The translations under genes were made by a program, and so were the position numbers. From positions 447,795,793 to 447,859,792 of the forward strand of contig NC_053037.3 in NCBI RefSeq assembly GCF_002575655.3: 64,000 nucleotides of DNA, read 5' to 3'. Below the pieces are notes generated by a model. It saw only the letters and a program-made list of their open reading frames with translations. It was not told the origin of the DNA and searched no databases. This document shows positions 49,249 to 60,986 of this stretch, in pieces. Source of the DNA: Aegilops tauschii subsp. strangulata (lineage: Eukaryota > Streptophyta > Magnoliopsida > Poales > Poaceae). Each line of letters starts with the position of its first letter. Within the stretch, counting starts at the first letter, position 1.

Positions 49249-50899
49249 TGATACGTCTCCAACGTATCTATAATTTTTGATTGTTCCATGCTATTATATT
49301 ATCCATCTAGGATGTTTTATATGCATTTATATGCTATTTTATATGATTTTTGGGACTAACCTATTAACCTAGAGCCCAGTGCCAGTTTTTGTTTTTTCCC
49401 TTGTTTTGAGTATCGCAGAAATGGAATATCAAACGGAGTCCAATTGACCTGAAAATTTATGGAGATTAATTTTTGGACCAGAAGAAGCCCACGGAGCATC
49501 GGAGATGGACCAGAAGAGTCCCGAGGCCACCACGAGGGTGGAGGGCGCGCCCTACCTCGTGGTTGCCTCGTGGACTCCCTGACTTGTTCCCGATGCCAAC
49601 ACCTCTTATATATCCCCAAACTCCCAGAGCAGAACCTAGATCGGGAGTTCTGCCGCCGCAAGCCTCTGTAGCCACCAAAAACCAATCGGGACCTTGTTTT
49701 GGCACCCTACCGGAGGGGGGGGGGGATCATCACCGGTGGCCATCTTCATCATCCCGGCGCTCTCCATGACGAGGAGGGAGTAGTTCACCCTCGGGGCTGA
49801 GGGTATGTACCAGTAGCTATGTGTTTGATCTCTCTATCTCTCTCTCGTGTTCTTGATATGGCACGATCTTGATGTATCGTGAGCTTTGCTATTATAGTTG
49901 GATCTTATGATGTTTCTCCCCCTCTATCTTCTTGTAATGGATTGAGTTTTCCCTTTGAAGTTACCTTATCGGACTGAGTCTTTAAGGATTTGAGAACACT
50001 TGATGTATGTCTTGCATGTGCTTATCTGTGGTGACAATGGGATATTCACGTGATTCACATGATGTATGTTTTGGTGATCAACTTGAGGGTTCTGTGACCT
50101 TGTGAACTAATGCATAGGGGTTGGCAGACGTTTTCGTCTTGACTCTCCGGTAGAAACTTTGGGGCACTGTTTGAAGTTCTTTGTGTTGGTTGAATAGATG
50201 AATCTGAGATTGTGTGATGCATATCGTATAATCATACCCACGGATACTTGAGGTGACATTGGAGTATCTAGGTGACATTAGGGTTTTGGTTGATTTGTGT
50301 CTTAAGGTGTTATTTTACTACGAACTCTAGGGCTGTTTGTGACACTTATAGGAATAGCCCAGTGGATTGATCAGAAAGAATAACTTTGAGGTGGTTTCGT
50401 ACAATAATCTCTTCGTTTGTTCTCCGCTATTAGTGACTTTGGAGTGACTCTTTGTTGCATGTTGAGGGATTGTTATATGATCCAATTATGTTATTATTGT
50501 TGAGAGAACTTGCACTAGTGAAAGTATGAACCCTAGGCCTTGTTTTGAAGCATTGCTATACCGTTTACGCTCACTTTTACCACTTGTTACCTTGTTGTTT
50601 TTATATTTTCAGATTACAACAACCTATATCTACCATCCATATTGCATTTGTATCACCATCTCTTCGCCGAACTAGTGCACCTATACAGTTTACCATTGTA
50701 TTGGGTGTGTTGGGGACACAAGAGACTCTATGTTATTTGGTTGCAGGGTTGCTTGAGAGAGACCATCTTCATCCTACGCCTCCCACGGATTGATAAACCT
50801 TAGGTCATCCAATTGAGGGAAATTTGCTACTATCCTACAAACCTCTGCACTTGGAGGCCCAACAACGTCTACAAGAAGAAGGTTGTGTAGTAGACATCA
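49249..50899 (+). repeat. Right LTR (1651 bp) of the nested element
   Basis: Near-identical to 42815-44506 apart from scattered substitutions, short indels and a contracted CT tract. The close match implies a fairly recent insertion relative to the host CACTA. Confidence 0.92.
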
Positions 50900-50904
50900 G
50901 TGCC

Positions 50905-51046
50905 TCCCTGTTGTTCTCCGGGTACACATCCTCTCTGCTTATTGCCGAGACGTGTATCAGGAGAACAACGGGGAGGTGCTGCCGAAATTTTGCGTCGGAC
51001 CCGGAGTAGAGCATGGGAAAACGAACCCAATCTACACATACTCGGG
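50905..51046. repeat. Second CACTA hairpin: apex and right arm
   Basis: 50905-50926 (TCCCTGTTGTTCTCCGGGTA onwards) pairs with 50952-50975 across a 25-base loop. 50976-51046 pairs with 42741-42814. With the LTR element removed, the arms are about 95 bases each. Confidence 0.75.
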
Positions 51047-51175
51047 TGGGATTAGGACCTATCTTTACCTATTAGCGTCTAGATTGCATGGACGTAATAA
51101 AAGTGACAAACTCCATTAACTGATGAATATATACATGCTGATATATATATCTTATGTGTCCAGTAGCTAGGCAAG

Positions 51176-54100
51176 ATGACTGATCGTGCGTGGATGTACA
51201 CCGGTCACACTAGTCAGAAAGACATGGCCACTGAATGGTTAACAAAAACCAAGGGGTTTCTGAGAGCCGCATTTGCAAATGTCCAGAGGACAACATGGTG
51301 CCCTTGTGCCGGGTGCAAGAATTGGCACAAGAGGACAGAGGATGAAATGGGCAAACACCTGCAGAACTGGGGTTTTACGCCAGATTATACGGTGTGGACA
51401 TTTCATGGCGAGTCTGCCCAACGTGCCAGAGCTGAGGTGCTTCGTCGTCGCACCGACAAGCATGGTACCGGGATGCAAGACATGGTGCAAGACTTTGATG
51501 ATGCTCGGGACTCGGACGATGAGATGGAGGAATCTGCAAAGGCCTTCAATCAAATGTTGGAGTCTTCAAAACGTCCTCTCCACGAGCACACTGAGCTTTG
51601 TCAGCTGGATGCCATCTCACAAATAATGGCTCTGAAGGCTCAATTCAACTTGGGCACAGAATGCTACGACGTGATGATGATAGTATTTGGATGTTTTCTA
51701 CCCAAAGACCACGTACTACCTGCAAACCTGTACTAGTCAAACAAAATCCTCCGTGCTCTTAAGATGCCCTATGAGAAGATACATGCCTGTGAGAATGGTG
51801 TGCCTTATTTAGGCTTCAGTATGCGGACTTGAACTATTGTCCCATTTGCAAGTCATCCAGGTCTGTTGTGGTAGACAACGGTATGGGTGAGAAGACGCAG
51901 ACCAAAATCCCTGTTAATGTTCTTCGGTATATGCCAATCGTACCAAGACTTCAACGTCTTTTCATGGTCGAAGAGACGGCAAGACAGATGACATGGCACA
52001 AAACGGGCAAAAGAACCCAACTAGATGCAGATGGGAAGCTGATGATGGTGCACACATCAGACGGTGAAGCGTGGAAGCGCTTCAATGCATTACATGACGA
52101 CAAAGCGGCAGATCCGAGGCATCCTCAAGTCGCCATCAGCACGGATGGGTTCAATGTGTTTGGTCTGACGGCAACCCAATATAGTTGCTGGCCCGTATTT
52201 GTCATTCCACTCAATCTCCCCCCAGGACAGATTATGCAAAGAAAGAACATTTTCCTGACGTTGATAATTCCAGGGCCGAACTATCCGGGGAAGAATATGA
52301 ATGCGTACATGCAGCCGCTCAAGGACGAATTGCAAGAAGCCTGGGATAAGGGGTTCAAGACATACGACGCCTTTAGCAAAAAGAACTTCATAATGCGTGT
52401 GTGGTACATGTACTCGACGCATTGACATATTCGTTGGCTAGTGTGTGCATGGAAGGTTCCCGTGCCCCACATGCAAGGGAGCTCTTCAGTTTCATTGGCT
52501 TGAGGCCGGTTACAAGTTTTCTTGATTCGACATGCATAGACCGTTCCTGTATCCTCGCCATAAGTTCAGGAAAGACAAGCAGAACTTCATCAAAGGTAGA
52601 GTTGTGAAAGACTCTACACCACCTCCATTGACAGGCCAAGAGATCCTGGATCAGTTAAACACTCTCGAGCCAGGTCTAGAGCGTCCAGGGTATTTCAAGG
52701 GGTATAATTCGCAACATGCCTGGACTCACAAGACATGCTTGTGGGATCTGCATTACTTCAAAGACCTCCTCTTCCCACACAACATCGACGTGATGCACAC
52801 TGAGAAGAATATCATCGAGGCACTTTTTGGTACATTGTTTGGCATAGATGGGAAGTCAAAGGATAATCCTAAGGCAAGAGTCGATCAGGAGGCGCTATGT
52901 CATAGACCGTTACAAAACATGCAACCACCGAAAGGAAAGAAGAACTGGACAAAGCCAAAGGCATGGTTCAATCTTGGAAGGCCATCTATGAGGGAAATTA
53001 TCTTGTGGGTGCAACAACAGTTGATGTTCCCCGATGGGTATGCAGCGAATCTAAAGAGGGGAGTGAGTCTTGATAAATTGAAGATATTTCGTCTCAAGAG
53101 TCATGATTGGCACATATGGATTGAGCGGGTAATGCCGGTGATGTTGCGTGGATTCATCCCTGAGGATGAATGGCTAGTATTGGCAGAGTTGAGCTATTTC
53201 TTCCATGTTCTTTGTGCTAAAGAACTATCGCCTGACCTGGTAGAAGAAATGGAAGAGTTGGCGTTGGAGTTGATCTGCAAGTTAGAGATGATATTTCCGC
53301 CAGGGTTCTTTAATCCAATGCAGCACTTGATTTTGCATCTCCCAACCGAGGCAAGATTAGGGGGGGGGGCTGTGCAGAATCATTGGTGCTACGCAACTGA
53401 GAGGATGCAGAAGACGCTTCGAGCAAAATGTAAAAATAAACGTAGAATTGAAGCATCGATGGCCGAGGCATTCATTACTGAGGCGGCAAACTTCGTGACA
53501 GCACACTACGAAGCCAAAAATCGTCATTTGCATAATCTGAAGCCTCGGTACAATGCTGACGAACCTAAAAAAGGTCGATCCAACCTCAGCCTATTCAAAG
53601 GGGATCTCGCACCAGCCGGTGCTTCTAGTTCCCTAACGTTGGATTTTGAAGAATGGCAGACCATTTAGTTGTATATCTTCAATAACCTAATAGAAGTGCG
53701 GCCTTACATCGAGTAAGTTCTCGGTACATTGTTTCGCAACTTTCTAATTCCTTTGAACTGCTCTTATTCCCGAAAAAAATTGATACAGTCGATACGTCAC
53801 CAAATTCTCGTATGGAGCGGTGATCCAAAAGGATTCCATCCAAGAGTATGAGCTTCTGGCAAAGCATGGAGGCGGCTATCCCGGTTTCATCTCTTGGTTC
53901 AAACAAATGGTAATTTCCATTAGACCATTTCATTTCTTTGTTTGTCTAATTTGTGGCTAATGCAACAATCCCTTTCGTATTAAACTTGTAGGCTAATTCA
54001 GAGCTTATGGACGCCGAATTGAGACAAGTCGCTAATGGTTTTGACTATAAGGTTCGTTCATTTGACAAATACGACATCAACGGGTATCGCTTTCGTACCT

Positions 54101-54823
54101 ATGGCAAAGAGCTATCTATGGCTGACCGAAAGTCTATGAATTGTTGTGTCTCTGCTATCGGCGAAGGAGATACCGAGTATTATGGAAGAGTGAAGCAATT
54201 TATGAACTTCAATTCTATGGTGCAAACCCACCAAACATCGTAGTCTTCAAATGTTATTGGTTCCAGCCGAAGGAGACTAGAAGGACTCATGAACATATAG
54301 GGCTAGTGGAAATCAATCAAAGCACCCATTTGGATGTTCCCGATGTCTACATTATGGCTCAACAGGCAACCCAAGTTTTCTATCTACCATGGGCCTGTCA
54401 AAGTGATCCTAATCTCAAAGGTTGGGATGTCGTTTATGAAGTGCCGCCACATGTTAGACCACCTCCCCCAATGAAGATGATTATGCACCTCACATTAACC
54501 CAGACACATATGAAGGAGAATTCTTCCAAGAAACGCGCCTTTCCAAAAAAACATTTCAAGAACCGCTCTACTTCACCCAGAACATTGAAGTAGACAGCAA
54601 CAGTGAGCCCGACTTCACCCCTAAGCCGGAACAAGAAGAGCCTGAACTAGAAGAGGTTACTGCTGCGGATGACTTGTCAATGCTTGACAGATTACGTAGA
54701 GGTGGCCTTCCACATGATGATGATGCATTTATTAATGATGATGATGAGCACGTCATTACTGATAGTGATGATGATGATGCATTTATTGATCCTGAAGCAT
54801 TTATTGAACCATATTATGACTAG
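51176..54823 (+). pseudogene. CACTA transposase (TNP2/En-Spm type), broken
   Basis: Starts at ATG 51176 with a transposase-associated domain (WLTKTKGFLRAAFANV, CPCAGCKNW). A TAG at 51734-51736 and a small frame change near 51800 follow. The TNP2 core is read in 51829-52425 (NYCPICKSSR, ISTDGFNVFG). Around 52430-52530 one frame reads FPCPTCKGALQFHWLEAGY with a TGA before FDMHRPFLYP. The core then continues open from 52532 to 53668 (RHKFRKDKQNF, NIDVMHTEKNIIEALFGTLF, PTEARLGGGAVQNHWCYATE). After an intron-like gap, the C-terminal DUF4216-like part lies in 54007-54823. One base is missing near 54205 and the tail is acidic (FINDDDEHVITDSDDDD). Multiple breaks make it inactive. Confidence 0.85.
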
Positions 54824-54939
54824 GTGTTCAATTTTTTATGTTGTACTTGATTTATATAGTTACTTGTATGATTGTATGATTTATATATTTACTTGTATAT
54901 TTTTCTTACTTTGTATGATTGTTTCTTATACATAGTGCC

Positions 54940-55890
54940 ATGGTCTTGATGTCCGTCCCCGTCGGCCCTCGTCCGCTTTATGATTCAGATGTGGTAAATT
55001 CTCTTTCATAACTATTTGTTGCATTTCTCATTTATGACAATTATGGCCATCAAGTTGACATAGAGATATTTTAATCTAGGAGGTATGTGAACCAGAATTT
55101 GAAACCGACCCTCTTGTCGAGAAGTTAAATTTAGTTGAAAAAGAAAATGAGTATTTGAAAGAAAAAATTAAAAGAATTGAAGAAGAGAAGATGACATTGG
55201 AGTTGTATGTTGCCGATGTCGTCGATGATCACAAGATGAAGATGAATGCAATGCGCTTGAAGATGGATGCAATGCGCCTGAAGCTTAAGAAGATTAGAAA
55301 ATATGCCATTGATAATGAGGCTTGGTATCATTATGCCGTTGGATCAATTTTTACCTTAGTTGCGATCTTCATCACATTTGTTGTGATGAGGGTAAGTTTC
55401 CTCTAGTGTTTTGCTTAACAAATGCTTACTTAGCTTACTTTCCTCCTAAATGGCATAACTACCTAAGTTAGACAAAAAAATGGGCTATACTTAGCTTTCT
55501 TTCCTCAAAAGTGTCATGATAATCTTTGTTACCTCCAAAATGATATAGACTTACCTTACTTTCCTCGAAAATGACATAATAACCTTAGTAAGCTCCAAAA
55601 TGACCTATTTACCTAGCTTAGCTCTAAAATGACCTACACTTAGCATTTTTACCTAGCTTAGAAATAAAATGGCATTTTTACCTACCTTACTTAGAAGAAT
55701 AAGATAAAATAGAGGAGAGGAGAAAAAGAAAGAGAAGAAAAAAAATCTTCTTCTTCTTCTTCCTTTTCTTCCTTTTCTTCCTCTTCTTGTTCTTGTTCTT
55801 CTTCTTCTTCTTCTTCTTCATCTTCTTTTTCTAGATAGTCTTCTTCTTCTAACTTGCTTCTTTCCCAATTTGCAGATTTGCTTGAGATGA
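54940..55890 (+). CDS. CACTA-borne small protein: coiled coil plus one membrane helix
   Basis: Exons 54940..54993, 55080..55391 and 55876..55890 have GT-AG borders and matching phase, giving 126 aa. After a short Pro-containing start (MVLMSVPVGPRPLYDSDV) comes a charged coiled coil (LVEKENEYLKEKIKRIEEEK, then repeated MNAMRLKMDAMRLKLKKI). One hydrophobic helix follows (YAVGSIFTLVAIFITFVVM) with a five-residue tail. The frame is intact while the neighbouring transposase is broken. The second intron holds the CTT repeat. No known domain. It lies in the position of the second gene of CACTA elements, but a tail-anchored membrane protein would be unexpected there. The last short exon is the least certain part. 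Confidence 0.6.
55745..55860. repeat. CTT-rich microsatellite
   Basis: An imperfect CTT/TTC run, interrupted by CCTTTT and TTGTTC words. It lies in the predicted second intron of the coiled-coil gene, providing a long polypyrimidine stretch before the acceptor at 55875. Confidence 0.85.
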
Positions 55891-56244
55891 GGAAGCTTGC
55901 GTTGATGGAGTCTGCTCTTCTCTTTATGCTTCCTTCTTGTTTTGATTTTGTACGATGAACAATGTCAAACTTGCTACCTATATATGTATGTATGGATGAA
56001 ACCATTGTATGCTTGTTGTTGGATATGTTGGCTATGCATATGTGTTGGATGAAACCATTTGCTATGTATATCTGTTGGATGATCATATCCATATGGCAGG
56101 GATATGATTTGGTATGTATATGTGTTGGTATGCTTGTCGAAAGTATTTTCATATGTGTGTGTGTGTGTATATATATGTGTGTGTGTGAAATTCTGTCAAA
56201 TTGAATGATTTCAAGAAAAAACAGAAAAAACAGGGGCTATATAG

Positions 56245-56805
56245 ACTCTTTGCCGTCTGCTGGCGGATGGCAACGAGCTTTGCCGTCGGCTAGCGGACGG
56301 CAAACATGCCACGTGTCAGCTACCTCTGCAACCTGGGGCGGTAGGCTGCCTATTTTGTTGCTTTGCCATCCGCTAGCGGACGGCAAAGAACGTTTAATAT
56401 TTGCCGTCAGCTACCAAATAGGCCAGCCCCCCACGTGCTGCCATGTGGCATGCTTGGCCATCAGCTGGCCGACGGCAATGATTCAATGCTATTTGCCGTC
56501 GGCTGGCTAATGGCAAAGATACAAAGGTCTTTGCCGTCCGCCAGCCGACGGCAATGCATGCCGTTAACCCGTTAACGGACCTAAGTTGCCACGTGCACCG
56601 TCCAGGCTCTTTGCCGTCGGCTGGCGGACGACAAAGACCTTTGTATCTTTGCCGTCCGCGAGCAAACGACAAAGAAGCCTTTGCCGTAGCATGTTCAGCC
56701 GGACGTGTTGCCATCAGCTAGCTGACGACAAAGGTCTTTGCCGTCCGCTATATGTGCCTTTGCCGTCCGCCATGGCTGACGGCAAAGTTCCTGATTCCTG
56801 TAGTG
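56245..56805. repeat. CACTA right subterminal palindromic repeats
   Basis: Repeated TTTGCCGTC / GACGGCAAA words around GCTGGC, GCTAGC or similar cores, mirroring the left end. They end in the right terminal inverted repeat. Confidence 0.85.
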
Positions 56806-57082
56806 ACTGGAGGAATAGCCTTAGCGAAGGAATCCAGATTTCACAAGAAAACCAAACACATCAAGAGACACTTCAATTCCATCCGCGATCAAGTCAAGGA
56901 GGGAGACAGATCAAGTCAAGGAGGGAGACATAGAGATTTGCAAAATACATACAGATCTGAATGTTACAGACCCGTTGACTAAGCCTCTTCCACGAGCAAA
57001 ACATGATCAGCACCAAGACTCCATGGGTGTTAGAATCATTACTATGTAATCTAGATTATTGACTCTAGTGCAAGTGGGAGAC
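56806..57082 (+). pseudogene. Angela/BARE-type Copia copy A: RNase H end and polypurine tract
   Basis: Resumes the RNase H frame cut at 40445 (RFHKKTKHIKRHFNSIRDQV). The segment GATCAAGTCAAGGAGGGAGA (56888-56907) is followed by a 21-bp tandem copy, giving an in-frame insertion of seven codons compared with copy B. The stretch AAGTGGGAGA at 57072-57081 is the polypurine tract directly preceding the LTR. Confidence 0.85.
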
Positions 57083-58774
57083 TGAAGGAAATATGCCCTA
57101 GAGGCAATAATAAAGTTGTTATTTATATTTCCTTATATCATGATAAATGTTTATTATTCATGCTAGAATTGTATTAACCGGAAACTTAGTACATGTGTGA
57201 ATACATAGACAAACAGAGTGTCCCTAGTATGCCTCTACTTGACTAGCTCTTTAATCAAAGATGGTTAAGTTTCCTAGCCATAGACATGTGTTGTCGTTTG
57301 ATGGACAAGACCCATCCGTTAGCTTAGCATAATTATTGTTTAGTTTTATTGCTATTGCTTTCTTCATGACTTATACATGTTCCTCTGACTATTATGCAAC
57401 TCCCGAATACCGGAGGAACACCTTGTGTGCTATCAAACGTCACAACGTAACTGGGTGATTATAAAGATGCTCTACAGGTGTCTCCGAAGGTGTTTGTTGG
57501 GTTGGCATAGATCAAGATTAGGATTTGTCACTCCGTGTATCGGAGAGGTATCTCTGGTCCCTCTCGGTAATGCACATCACTATAAGCCTTGCAAGCAATG
57601 TGACTAATGAGTTAGTTGCGGGATGATGCATTACGGAACAAGTAAAGGGACTTGCCGGTAACGAGATTGAACTAGGTACGGTGATACCGCCGATCGAATC
57701 TCGGGCAAGTAACATACTGATGACAAAGGGAACAACGTATGTTGTTATGCGGTTTGACCGATAAAGATCTTCGTAGAATATGTAGGAGCCAATATGAGCA
57801 TCCAGGTTCCGCTATTGGTTATTGACCAGAGATGTGTCTCGGTCATGTCTACATAGTTCCCGAACCTGTAGGGCCCGCACGCTCAACGTTCGATGACGAT
57901 TTGTATTATGAGTTATGTGATTTGATGACCGAAGATTGTTCAGATTCCCGGATGAGACCACAGACATGACGAGGAGTCTCGAAATGGTCGAGAGGTAAAG
58001 ATTGATATATTGGAAGGTTAAATTCGGACACCGGAATGGTTCCGGAGTGATTCGGGTATTTTTCCGAGTACCGGGACGTTACCGGAACCCCCCGGGGAAG
58101 TATTGGGCCTTGACGGGCCTTAGTGGAAAGGAGAGGAGGGCCGCAAGGGGTGGCCGCGCGCCCCCCCATGGCAAGTCCGAATTGTACTAGGGAGGGGGCG
58201 GCGCTCCCCTCTTTCCTTCTCCCTCTCCTCCTCCTTCCCTCTCCCCCCCTCTTGGAAAGGAAGGAGACTCCAACTAGGATTGGGAATCCTAGTTGGACTC
58301 TCCTATGGCGCGCCCTCCTTGGCCGCCGGCCTCCTCCTCCCCTCCTTTATATACAAGGGCAGGGGCACCCCAAAGCACAACAGACAATCTCTTAGCCGTG
58401 TGCGGTGCCCCCCTCCACAGTTTAACACCTCGGTCATATCGTCATAGTGCTTAGGCGAAGCCCTGTGCCGGTAACTTCATCATCACCGTCGCCACGCCGT
58501 TGTGCTGACGGAACTCTCCCTCAACCCTCTACTGGATCAAGAGCTCGAGGGACGTTATCGTGCTGAACGTGTGCTGAACACGGAGGTGCCGTACGTTCGG
58601 TACTTGGATCGATTGGATCTTGAAGACGTTCGACTACATCAACCGCGTTACTAAACGCTTCCGCTTTTGGTCTACGAGGGTACGTGGACACACTCTCCCC
58701 GCTTGTTGCTATGCTTCTCCTAGATAGATCTTGCGTGATCGTAGGAAAATTTTGAATTACTACGTTCCCCAAAA
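57083..58774 (+). repeat. Angela/BARE-type Copia LTR shared by two copies
   Basis: Starts TGAAGGAAATATGCCCTAG, the diagnostic start of Triticeae Angela/WIS/BARE LTRs, immediately after a polypurine tract. It ends at CCCCAAAA before a primer-binding-like TGGCATCTGAGCC (58776-58788). A TATA-like CCTTTATATACAAGG lies at about 58342. It serves as right LTR for the truncated copy A and left LTR for copy B. Confidence 0.88.
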
Positions 58775-60008
58775 GTGGCATCTGAGCCAGGTCTATGCGT
58801 AGATGTTATATGCACGAGTAGAACACAATGAGTTGTGGGCGATAATAGTCATACTGCTTACCACCAACGTCTTACTTTGATTCAGCGGTATTGTTGGATG
58901 AACTGGCCCGGACCGACATTACATGACCGCGTTCATGACACTGGTTCTACCGACGTGCTTCGCACACAGGTGGCTAGCGGGTATCTGTTTCTCCAACTTT
59001 AGTTGAATCGAGTTTGACTACGGCCGGTCCTTGTTGAAGGTTAAAACAACACACTTGACGAAAAATCATTGTGGTTTTGATGCGTAGGTAAGAACGGTTC
59101 TTGCTAGAAGCCCGTAGCAGCCACGTAAAACTTGCAACAACAAAGTAGAGAACGTCTAACTTGTTTTTGCAGGGCATGTTGTGATGTGATATGGTCAAGA
59201 CGTGATGAGATATAAATTGTTGTATGAGATGATCATGTTTTGTAAAAGTTATCAGCAACTGGCAGGAGCCTTATGGTTGTCGCTTTATTGTATGAAATGC
59301 AATCGCCATGTAATTGCTTTACTTTATCACTAAGCGGTAGCGATAGTCGTAGAAGCAATAGTTGGAGAGACGACAACGATGCTATGATGGAGATCAAGGT
59401 GTCAAGTCGGTGACGATGGAGATCATGACGGTGCTTTGGAGATGGAGATCAAAGGCACAAGATGATGATGGCCATATCATGTCACATATCTTGGTTGCAT
59501 ATGATGTTTATCTTTTATGCATCTTATTTTGCTTAGTACGGCGGTAGCATTATAAGATGACCCATCACTAAATTTCAAGGTATAAGTGTTCTCCCTGAGT
59601 ATGCACTATTGCTACAGTTCGTCGTGCCGAGACATCACATGATGATCGGGTGTGATAAGCTCTACGTTCACATACAATGGGTGCAAGCCAGTTTTGCACG
59701 CGCAGAATACTTGGGTTAAACTTGACGAGCCCAGCATATGCAGATATGGCCTCGGAACACTGAGACTGAAAGGTCGAACGTGAATCATATAGTAGATATG
59801 ATCAACATAGTGATGTTCACCATTGAAAACTACTCCATATCACGTGATGATCAGACATGGTTTAGTTGATATGGATCACGTGATCATTTAGATGACTAGA
59901 GGGATGTATATATAAGTGGGAGTTCTTTAGTAATATGATTAATTGAACTTAAATTTATCATGAACTTAGTACCTGATAGTTTTTGCATGTCTATGTTGTT
60001 GTAGATCA
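58775..60008 (+). other. Copia leader (PBS and untranslated leader of copy B)
   Basis: Contains the altered primer-binding site at 58776-58788 and a long leader with no protein-coding content up to the gag start, as is usual for this family. Confidence 0.65.
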
Positions 60009-60986
60009 ATGGCCCGTGCTACCGTTCCCTTGAATTTTAATGCGTTCCTAGAGAAAGCTAAGTTGAAAGATGATGGTAGCAATTACACAGACTGGGTCCG
60101 TAACTTGAGGATTATCCTCATTGCTGCACAGAAGAATTACATCCTGGAAGCACCGTTAGGTGCAAGACCTGCTGCAGGAGCAACTCCGGACGTTATGAAC
60201 GTATGGCAGAGCAAAGCTGGTGACCACTCGATAGTTCAGTGTGCCATGCTTTACGGCTTAGAATCGGGACTTCAAAGACGTTTTGAACGTTATGGAGCAT
60301 ATGAGATGTTCCAGGAGTTGAAGTTAATATTTCAAGCAAATACCCGAGTTGAGAGATATGAAGTCTCCAACAAGTTCTATTGCTGCAAGATGGAGAAGAA
60401 TAGTTCTGTCAGTGAACACATACTCAGAATGTCTGGGTACCATAACCACTTGACTCAGCTGGGAGTTAATCTTCCTGATGATAGTGTCATTGACAGAGTT
60501 CTTCAATCACTGCCACCAAGCTATAAAGGCTTCGTGATGAACTATAATATGCAAGGGATGGAAAAGACAATTCCCGAGCTCTTCGCAATGCTAAAGGCTG
60601 CGGAGGTAGAAATCAAGAAGGAGCATCAAGTGTTGATGGTTAACAAGACCACTAGTTTCAAGGAAAAAGGCAAAGGGAAGAAGGGGAACTTCAAGAAGAA
60701 CGGCAAGCAAGTTGCTGCTCAAGGGAAGAAGCCCAAGTCTGGACCTAAGCTTGAGACGGAGTGCTTCTGCTGCAAAGGGACTAGTCAATGGAAGCGGAAC
60801 TGCCCCAAGTATTTGGCGGATAAGAAGGATGGCAAAGTGAAAGGTATATTTGATATACATGTTATTGATGTGTACCTTACTAATGCTCGTAGTAGCGCCT
60901 GGGTATTTGATACTGGTTCTGTTCCTCATATTTGCAACTCGAAACAGGGCTATAGATTAAACAAAGATTGGCTAAGGACAAGGTGA
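60009..60986 (+). pseudogene. Copia copy B gag with degraded zinc knuckle
   Basis: Capsid/nucleocapsid protein of an Angela/BARE-type element. It is open from ATG 60009 with a typical Copia gag core (FNAFLEKAKLKDDGSNYTDW). A lysine-rich nucleocapsid region follows. The zinc knuckle reads CFCCKGTSQWKRNC, with Gln where the zinc-binding His should be. The frame passes into the protease (FDTGSVPHICNS) and is lost at 60986, shortly after the active-site motif. Confidence 0.85.

Larger units (their letters stand above)
42815..50899 (+). mobile_element. LTR retrotransposon derivative without recognisable pol, 8085 bp
   Basis: Two LTRs (42815-44506 and 49249-50899) start TGATACGTCTCC and end CATCA. 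The 5-bp target duplication GTGCC lies at 42810-42814 and 50900-50904. A primer-binding-like TGGCGCTGTTGCCGGGG follows the left LTR. A purine-rich AAGCTTGGGGATG precedes the right LTR. The 4.7-kb interior has no protease, reverse transcriptase or integrase, only an unusual acidic ORF. This fits a large non-autonomous derivative (LARD-like), presumably mobilised by a related Gypsy-type element. Confidence 0.9.
40446..56805 (+). mobile_element. CACTA (En/Spm-type) transposon, 16.4 kb with nested insert
   Basis: The left end CACTACTGGAATCAGGAAC and the reverse-complemented right end CACTACAGGAATCAGGAAC are terminal inverted repeats. The 3-bp target duplication ACT lies at 40443-40445 and 56806-56808. 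Removing it rejoins the Copia RNase H sequence exactly as in copy B. Without the LTR element at 42815-50899 it would be about 8.3 kb. Contents in order: left subterminal repeats, a small ORF, two hairpins, a TNP2-type transposase pseudogene, a coiled-coil/membrane gene, a CTT repeat and right subterminal repeats. Confidence 0.93.
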
